Shown: positions 7,723 through 12,514 of the stretch, piece by piece | Position numbering within the stretch: the stretch's first letter is position 1 | Layout of the letters: each line of letters starts with the position of its first letter | Origin: CAYUBI01 sp964443005 | Lineage (GTDB): Bacteria > Margulisbacteria > Riflemargulisbacteria > GWF2-35-9 > CAYUBI01 | Reading direction: 5' to 3' | DNA: 12,514 nt | Assembly (NCBI GenBank): GCA_964443005.1 | Contig: CAYUBI010000072.1 | Location: forward strand, 1-12,514 | The notes under the pieces: generated by a model | Databases searched by the model: none | The model's input: only the letters and a program-made list of their open reading frames with translations | What the model was told of the DNA's origin: nothing | Program-made: the position numbers and the translations under genes

Positions 7723-8770
7723 GCATCCATCCTTCTTTTACTAATTTTATCACATCATGATAGGTTACCCATAGAATCAAGGCCATTAACACAAGAAACC
7801 CAATATAGTGAATTTTATTTTCAATTTCCTTGGTTAATCGTCTCTGACCAATCACACGCTGAATTCCCAGCAATAACAAGCGGCCTCCGTCTAATGCTGG
7901 AAAAGGAAAAAGATTAATGACCCCTAAATTAATACTAAAAAATGCAGCAAATCGAATAAAAGGCCCAATCCCATACTGTGCAACTTCGCCTGTTATTTTA
8001 ATAATTCCAACAGGTCCAGCAAGCTGAGCAACCGATACTCGCCCAGTAACTAGCTGCCAAAACCCAGACAAAACACTATGAGTCACACGAATAGTTTCTG
8101 CCATACCCAAATGCAAAGCTGTCCACGGAGCATATCGCTTCCATGATGCAGGTGCTAATACAAACCCAACATACGACAGCTGATCCGTCGCATTATACCG
8201 AGGTTTAACACGAAAGAAAAGTTGCTGATTCCCACGCTGAATCACAAAGGTTCGTTCCTGATCTTTGCTATGATGAATATCTTTGACCATTGCTTCAGGA
8301 TGAACAAGATCAGCATCTGCATAACGCACAATAATATCGCCACGTTGAAACCCTACAGATGCAGCTACTGACTGCGGTATAACAGAATCAATACGATTAG
8401 AAACACCCTGAGGCGTTCCCAAAATCATATAACTAATCGTATATAACAAAATAGCACTAAATATATTGAATATTGCTCCAGCTACAATAATACTAAATTT
8501 CGTCAAAAACCCCTGATCATAGTAACTTTGACCTTGCAGTGGAATTTGACCTTCAGATTCATCCAATCCTGCAACTCTAACAAAGCCACCCAAAGGAATA
8601 ATCCCAATAGAAAACTCTGTACCTTTAATAGTTTTTGAAAATAATTTTGGGCCAAAGCCAATTGAAAACTGATAAACTGCAACACCAGCCCTACGCGCCA
8701 TTAAATAATGTCCGCCTTCATGAACCCAAACAACAAATGTAAATAAAACCAGAAAAGCAATTAAGGTCAT
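7712..8770 (-). CDS. rseP: RseP-type site-2 metalloprotease
   Basis: Intramembrane zinc metalloprotease of family M50B, 352 aa. TM1 carries the zinc-binding HExxH as HEGGH (H17, E18, H21). The third ligand region is NLFPFPALDGG (N286, D294) near the C-terminus. A single PDZ domain lies at about 122-190 (VIPQSVAASVGFQRGDIIVRYADADL). The GFGPKLFSK and IPLGGFVRVAGLDE stretches match the membrane-reentrant loop region of RseP. In known bacteria these enzymes cut transmembrane anti-sigma factors or remnant signal peptides; no such substrate gene is in the window. The length fits a one-PDZ family member, shorter than two-PDZ E. coli RseP. The start overlaps the preceding stop as ATGA. The ApgM-RseP-transketolase order is an unusual setting for this gene. 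Confidence 0.94.
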   Translation of the reverse strand: MTLIAFLVLFTFVVWVHEGGHYLMARRAGVAVYQFSIGFGPKLFSKTIKGTEFSIGIIPLGGFVRVAGLDESEGQIPLQGQSYYDQGFLTKFSIIVAGAIFNIFSAILLYTISYMILGTPQGVSNRIDSVIPQSVAASVGFQRGDIIVRYADADLVHPEAMVKDIHHSKDQERTFVIQRGNQQLFFRVKPRYNATDQLSYVGFVLAPASWKRYAPWTALHLGMAETIRVTHSVLSGFWQLVTGRVSVAQLAGPVGIIKITGEVAQYGIGPFIRFAAFFSINLGVINLFPFPALDGGRLLLLGIQRVIGQRRLTKEIENKIHYIGFLVLMALILWVTYHDVIKLVKEGWMHGH

Positions 8771-9966
8771 ATGAAAAAATCCGATAAAAACCTACTTAGT
8801 AATTCATATCCTTTTTCAATATAAATTCCTTTTCTAGCCTCAATTTCCGAAAATCCATGTACAGTACCATAAGTTTGTTTTCGCTCTAAACCTGCAGTCC
8901 AAATTGCAAAAGGTACAGGATCACGCGTATGCGTTCGTTTAGCAACTGGCGTCGGATGATCTGGCATAACCAAAATTCGAGTATCCTCACACTGGTTCAT
9001 TAATTCACCAACAATATACGTATCAAAATCTTCAACTGCACGAATTTTAAGCGCAGCATCGCCTAAATGCCCAGCTTCATCCGGCGCTTCAACATGAACC
9101 AACACAAGATCATACGTTTTAAGCGCTTCAATAGCAGCTGCAGCTTTTCCACAATAATTCGTATCTATATATCCGGTAATTCCTGGCACAGAAATATAAT
9201 CCATGCCTGCCAAAGTCCCAATACCCTTAACCAAATCAACTGCAGTAATCATAGCCCCAGATACCTGAAACTGTGAAGCTAATAATGGCAATTGTGGCAT
9301 AGTGCCATAACCCCATAACCAAATCGACGTAATAGGTTTTTGTCCCAGTTTAATACGTTCTTGATTTACTGCATGATTACGAAAAATTGCAGAACTTTTT
9401 TCCATTAACTCCCGAAGAATATCTGCACCTACGCCATTAATTGGCAAATATGGCAAGACTGTACATTCTAAAATATCATGCGGTGGTGTTGTTAGCGCAT
9501 CAACTGCAATATCACGCAAGCGCAGAATATGACGATAACTAACCCCTGAAAAAAACTCAATACTTGGCGTACTTAAATTCTCATTTAAGGCAGCAATCAA
9601 ACGTTGCGCATCTGCTGTAGCAATATGACTACCACTATAATCAATCATTTTTTCATCTTCAATAACAACAAGATTGCAACGCACAAACACATCATTAGGT
9701 TGTGCAGGAACCTTCATGCTGGCAGCTTCCAACGGTGCCCTACCTGTGTAATAAACTGTGGGATCATAACCAAAAATAGACAGCATTGCAGTATCACTTC
9801 CAGCAGGCAAACTAGCAGGAATGGTTTTGGCTAACCCAATAATACCTTCACGTGCAAGACGATCCATATTCGGCGTTTTTGCTGCTTCAAGAATTGTTTT
9901 ATGATTCAGCTGTGCAAGCGGTTCATCTGCCATACCATCCCCAATTAAAATAAGATATTTTGTCAT
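8767..9966 (-). CDS. apgM: ApgM-type cofactor-independent phosphoglycerate mutase (possible homoserine kinase-like)
   Basis: Alkaline-phosphatase-superfamily enzyme, 399 aa from the ATG at 9966; the longer open frame to 10038 overlaps the upstream gene and lacks family similarity. Metal and active-site residues visible: D10 in LIGDGMADEP, nucleophile S57 in GSDTAMLSIFGYDP, D296 and H300 in HVEAPDEAGHLGD, D336-H337 in VMPDHPTP, and H346. The YYTGRAPLEAASM segment is typical of the bacterial ApgM branch. Family members interconvert 2- and 3-phosphoglycerate, but the bacterial branch close to this sequence has also been proposed to act as a homoserine kinase, and sequence alone does not settle it. 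No threonine-pathway genes are in the window. The start overlaps the aminotransferase stop as ATGA. Confidence 0.88.
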   Translation of the reverse strand: MTKYLILIGDGMADEPLAQLNHKTILEAAKTPNMDRLAREGIIGLAKTIPASLPAGSDTAMLSIFGYDPTVYYTGRAPLEAASMKVPAQPNDVFVRCNLVVIEDEKMIDYSGSHIATADAQRLIAALNENLSTPSIEFFSGVSYRHILRLRDIAVDALTTPPHDILECTVLPYLPINGVGADILRELMEKSSAIFRNHAVNQERIKLGQKPITSIWLWGYGTMPQLPLLASQFQVSGAMITAVDLVKGIGTLAGMDYISVPGITGYIDTNYCGKAAAAIEALKTYDLVLVHVEAPDEAGHLGDAALKIRAVEDFDTYIVGELMNQCEDTRILVMPDHPTPVAKRTHTRDPVPFAIWTAGLERKQTYGTVHGFSEIEARKGIYIEKGYELLSRFLSDFFI

Positions 9967-11129
9967 AAGCGTGCCACAAAATTTCCAATACGCGACATTG
10001 CTTCTCGGAGTTGCTCTAAACTCGTAGCATAACAACATCGAATATAGTGATTCGTTCCTTCAATAAAACAATTCCCAGGAACTACAGCTACTTTTTCTTC
10101 ATTCAGAAGTCGCGTAGCAAAGTCTTCATCAGACAATCCAAACCGTTTAATTGATGGAAACACATAAAAAGCTCCCCGCGGTTCAGCCAGCTCAAAACCA
10201 AGCTCCTTAAATTGACTCACTACAAAATTTCGCCGTAATAAATAAGACTGTCGCATTTCTTCTATTTTTTCAGCACCATGACGTAAAGCATCAATAGCAG
10301 CACGTTGTCCCATAATTGGCGCACACAGTGCAGCATATTGATGAATTTTTAAAGCTTGTTTCAAAAATTCTTGATGACCACAAACATACCCAATACGCCA
10401 GCCAGTCATTGCAGCTGCCTTGGAAAAACCATTTAAAAGAATCAGCCGATCTTTCAATTCAGGATAAGAAGACAAAGAAACTGGCGCTTGATCATATGTC
10501 AGTTCAACATAAATTTCATCAGAAACAACCCATACATTTGTTGTAATTAAATACGCAACTAATTCATCAGCTTCAGCTTTGGTTAGCGTTGCACCTGTTG
10601 GATTGCATGGATACGACAAAAATACTGCTTTTGTTTTTGGCGTAATTGCTTTTTTTAATTGCGCTACTGTCACTTTCAAACCGGTTGACGTTGTATCAAT
10701 AGGTACAGCTTTTCCTTGCGCTAAAGTTACCATAGGAATATAGGATACATAGCATGGTTGAGGAATCACAACTTCGTCTCCAGGGTTTAGCAAAGCACGA
10801 AAAACAATATCTATTCCCTCAGATACACCTACAGTTACAAGAATTTCACTAGTGGGATCGTATTGTGCACCAAATCGACGTTTTAAGTAATCTGCAATTG
10901 CTTCACGTAAAGCCAGCATGCCCCAATTGGACGTATACGAAGTTTCGCCCCGCTCAATATGCCCAACAGCCTCTTCAATCACATGCCACGGAGTTGAAAA
11001 ATCTGGCTCACCAACGCCTAAAGAAATAACGCCTTTGGTCGTTTGAACTAAATCAAAAAAACGACGAATTCCGGAAGGCGGAACTGACTCAACCAAAGAA
11101 GAAAATGAAAGTGCTAAATCAGGATTCAT
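9963..11129 (-). CDS. PLP-dependent class I/II aminotransferase
   Basis: Fold-type I aminotransferase, 388 aa. Visible features: substrate-side G-V-G-E-P-D-F near the N-terminus, YTSNWGMLALREAIA, the PLP-contacting region SYPCNPTGA (N176), D204 and Y207 in SDEIYVEL, the Schiff-base lysine K237 in NGFSKAAAMTGWRIGY, and the carboxylate-binding R364 in HYIRCCYA. It belongs to the aspartate/alanine/aromatic aminotransferase branch common beside Lrp/AsnC regulators; the exact amino-acid donor cannot be read from the sequence. It overlaps the regulator gene as ATGA and has no clear Shine-Dalgarno. The regulator probably senses the amino acid that this enzyme handles (inference). Confidence 0.93.
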   Translation of the reverse strand: MNPDLALSFSSLVESVPPSGIRRFFDLVQTTKGVISLGVGEPDFSTPWHVIEEAVGHIERGETSYTSNWGMLALREAIADYLKRRFGAQYDPTSEILVTVGVSEGIDIVFRALLNPGDEVVIPQPCYVSYIPMVTLAQGKAVPIDTTSTGLKVTVAQLKKAITPKTKAVFLSYPCNPTGATLTKAEADELVAYLITTNVWVVSDEIYVELTYDQAPVSLSSYPELKDRLILLNGFSKAAAMTGWRIGYVCGHQEFLKQALKIHQYAALCAPIMGQRAAIDALRHGAEKIEEMRQSYLLRRNFVVSQFKELGFELAEPRGAFYVFPSIKRFGLSDEDFATRLLNEEKVAVVPGNCFIEGTNHYIRCCYATSLEQLREAMSRIGNFVARL

Positions 11130-11605
11130 GGCATCACTGCTTGCCGAGTATCTGGACGATCATCTACCAAAATAACTCCGTCTTCTTTGTAACGCTTAAG
11201 CAAAAAATGCGTTGACGTATGTTGAATCTTCCCAATTGTAGCGAGCCGTTCTGAAATGAAATAAGCAATATCCTTTAAGTTTTTACCTTCTACTTCAATT
11301 AAAAAATCAAAGCCACCGCTCATTAACGACAAACTGCGCACCTGAGGGTATTCATATAATTTCTTTGCTATTGAATCAAAACCTGTTTTCTTTTCAGGAT
11401 TAATAATCACCTCTATAAAAGCAATTACACTATCCGGATGATCTTTTTCAGGATCAATAATCGTCTTATATCCTAATATAATTTTATCATCTTCAAGTTG
11501 CTTAATTGCTGCAATTACTTCTTTTTCAGGCTTGCCTAGCATTTGTGCAATATCTTTAGAACTAAGATTTGCATGATGACGAAGAATTTCGAGAATGTCT
11601 TGCAT
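11126..11605 (-). CDS. Lrp/AsnC-family transcriptional regulator
   Basis: Lrp/AsnC regulator, 159 aa from the ATG at 11605. I chose this start because AAAGGAG (centred near 11614) lies 6 nt upstream; the frame is open to 11635 but that extension has no ribosome-binding signal. An N-terminal winged-helix HTH (about 1-50: LSSKDIAQMLGKPEKEVIAAIKQLEDDKII.GY) is followed by the RAM ligand-binding domain (about 60-140), with the typical VRSLSLMSGGFDFLIEVEG and the final TSTHFLLKRYK strand. Members bind amino acids and control transport or metabolism genes, often their own operon. As the first gene of a nine-gene set it is the obvious candidate regulator of that set. Confidence 0.93.
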   Translation of the reverse strand: MQDILEILRHHANLSSKDIAQMLGKPEKEVIAAIKQLEDDKIILGYKTIIDPEKDHPDSVIAFIEVIINPEKKTGFDSIAKKLYEYPQVRSLSLMSGGFDFLIEVEGKNLKDIAYFISERLATIGKIQHTSTHFLLKRYKEDGVILVDDRPDTRQAVMP

Positions 11606-11635
11606 ATGAAACTCCTTTGAACCGATTGCTTCCAT

Positions 11636-11641
11636 TTTATA
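11636..11641 (-). promoter_or_regulatory. Candidate -10 box of the lrp-led operon
   Basis: TATAAA on the minus strand ends about 30 nt before the lrp ATG, which would give a short leader containing the AAAGGAG. No good TTGACA-like hexamer sits 16-18 nt upstream (the region reads CTTTTA/TTTTAA), so the assignment rests on position and the -10 match only. Confidence 0.35.
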
Positions 11642-11682
11642 GGCAAATGCATATTTTTAAAAGCGGGAAAAAATCATAGTTT

Positions 11683-11722
11683 TTTCACGAAGATTTCTAA
11701 TTACTAACCATTAAACGTGAAA
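11683..11722. promoter_or_regulatory. Spaced inverted repeat upstream of the lrp operon
   Basis: TTTCACG (11683-11689) and CGTGAAA (11716-11722) form 7-bp inverted arms with centres 33 bp apart, about three helical turns, roughly 80-120 bp upstream of the lrp ATG. This could be an operator, for example for autoregulation, because Lrp proteins bind phased sites. The sequence between the arms is AT-rich and no other function is evident. The remaining bases of the 11642-11793 gap show nothing else recognisable. Confidence 0.25.
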
Positions 11723-12000
11723 CCTCTATATGTTAGTTCAACGTTAAAGGGTCAGATATACTTAACCCAAAATGATTTCCAGTTTTAGCTAATTTAAAAA
11801 CCGCCTCCAGCCACAACTAAGCAATCAACATTACCAGCTCGATTGACAGTAAACGTTCCACTTGATGTAAACATATGGATTCGGTACCCCCCCACCTCAG
11901 TTATAGTACCTCCAGTGGCAAAGTCAATTCGTGGAAGACCTACGACATAACTTGTTAACAACCAGTTGGTGCCGTCACTAAGCCCCACGTTGCCGCTAGG

Positions 12001-12069
12001 AACGACGATAGCAAGGGCGAATAATTATTCGCCCCGACTTTCAAGCGCAGTCGTCGCCAACGACGATAG
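12001..12069. mobile_element. Small palindromic insertion with 11-bp flanking direct repeats
   Basis: AACGACGATAG occurs at 12001-12011 and again at 12059-12069. The 47-bp core between the copies (12012-12058) carries a perfect 20-bp palindrome (12015-12034, GGGCGAATAATTATTCGCCC) and a smaller stem, CGACT (12035-12039) with AGTCG (12049-12053). Its right edge forms another stem with the repeat (TCGTCG 12051-12056 with CGACGA 12061-12066). The core looks more GC-rich than the surrounding gene. It has no coding capacity for a transposase, so any movement would need an enzyme in trans. The direct repeat looks like a target-site duplication, but a chance or replication-slippage origin is possible. 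Confidence 0.65.
12015..12034. repeat. Perfect 20-bp palindrome
   Basis: GGGCGAATAATTATTCGCCC reads identically on both strands, with no mismatch and no loop gap. It lies inside the insertion that breaks the surface-protein gene. No second copy was seen elsewhere in the window. Confidence 0.95.
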
Positions 12070-12514
12070 TTGTCCCAATACCCACATTCCCATTCCTAAT
12101 AACCACATTGCCATTCGGACTAATAACAACGCCGCCCGTTGCATTAATGGTCAACCCACCGCCAGCGCCAACGCTGAAATCAACGTAGTTGTTCACATCA
12201 TACGCTAGACGAAGTGGCGATTTGCTTTGCGTTCGTATTTCCAGTTTGATACCATTGGAATATTGTGGATACAAATTGACATCATCTTGGAATAAAAACG
12301 TACCATTCGTACTAATCATTTGCTGCAACATTGTGCTATTTGGCCATGTGTAAATCGGCCCAGCTAAAGCAGACGAATCTATACGGCACCCTTGGCACAA
12401 CTCAGATCCCCACGGGAAAGCTAAGGAAGTAAGAAGGAACAGTGGGATGAGAACGAAAGATTTATATAATTTCATGAAACTGCCTCCCAAGATAAGCTTA
12501 ATTAACGAACACCC

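Larger units (their letters stand above)
11794..12475 (-). pseudogene. Secreted tail-fibre-like/glycine-rich surface protein gene, disrupted by a 58-bp insertion
   Basis: The start is the ATG at 12475, with GGGAGG (12483-12488) 7 nt upstream, followed by a clear signal peptide (MKLYKSFVLIPLFLLTSLAF, then PWGS). The mature part has beta-rich, repeat-like sequence (GGLTINATGGVVISPNGNVV, then IRNGNVGIGTT) typical of phage tail-fibre-like and other structural surface proteins. The frame then runs into VVGDDCA and a TGA at 12041. A second open segment in another frame (about 12000 to 11794) continues the same kind of protein: SGNVGLSDGTNWL, then GGYRIHMFTSSGTFTVN and LVVAGGG, the start of a glycine-rich domain. 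Deleting 58 bp between the two copies of an 11-bp direct repeat fuses both frames into one 207-aa product. The C-terminus stops at GGGF just where relatives run into a long glycine-rich stretch, so the 3' end also looks truncated. Function is unknown; a surface or adhesin-like role is inference. Confidence 0.75.

Noticed and set aside
9967..10038. 24-residue N-terminal extension of the phosphoglycerate mutase
   Set aside because: The extension overlaps the aminotransferase coding sequence and has no family similarity; the ATG at 9966 begins the conserved M-T-K-Y-L-I-L-I-G-D-G and makes the usual ATGA overlap.
11966..12208. 80-aa plus-strand open frame across the palindromic insertion
   Set aside because: It is antisense to the surface-protein pseudogene, is low-complexity (N/T/I-rich) and has no Shine-Dalgarno; it is explained by the reverse complement of the repeat-like coding sequence.
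1..12514. CRISPR arrays, tRNA or rRNA genes, riboswitches
   Set aside because: No regularly spaced repeats, cloverleaf-like segments or conserved rRNA stretches were seen, and the gaps are too short for most riboswitches.

Overview
This is a low-GC (about 40% by eye) bacterial chromosomal window with short intergenic gaps and overlapping genes. Most genes are on the minus strand. A parvulin-type foldase anchored by one N-terminal membrane segment, a PhoR-like sensor kinase, FtsEX and an RseP-type site-2 protease suggest an organism with an elaborate, probably diderm, envelope. A split transketolase, a bacterial ApgM-type phosphoglycerate mutase and a PD-(D/E)XK-ended ATPase tail recall uncultured lineages such as Dependentiae, Elusimicrobiota or Omnitrophota. 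That placement is an impression from family flavour, not something the sequence proves.

Layout: bases 2-346 (+) hold the 3' end of a PD-(D/E)XK nuclease-domain protein of the AAA-ATPase/DUF1703 type. It converges on a two-component pair (phoB-like 379-1101 and phoR-like 1117-2520, both minus). Next comes a 32-residue, very basic ORF on the plus strand (2618-2716) with a near-perfect Shine-Dalgarno. A 10-bp-stem hairpin (2734-2762) separates it from the large minus-strand operon that converges on it.

The operon runs from 11605 down to 2772 in this order: Lrp/AsnC regulator, class I/II aminotransferase, ApgM-type phosphoglycerate mutase, RseP protease, transketolase N half, transketolase C half, FtsE, FtsX, and a membrane-anchored peptidyl-prolyl isomerase with C-terminal TPR-like repeats. 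Six of its eight junctions overlap (four of them as ATGA) and the other two gaps are 12 and 13 nt, so the nine genes are very probably co-transcribed and translationally coupled. The operon joins central carbon and amino-acid metabolism to envelope proteolysis, division-site control and extracytoplasmic folding.

The right edge (11794-12475, minus) holds a broken gene for a secreted tail-fibre-like/glycine-rich surface protein. It is split by a 58-bp insertion: a 47-bp core containing a perfect 20-bp palindrome, flanked by an 11-bp direct repeat. Removing the insertion in silico restores one continuous reading frame. This looks like the insertion of a small palindromic mobile element and is the most distinctive signal in the window.
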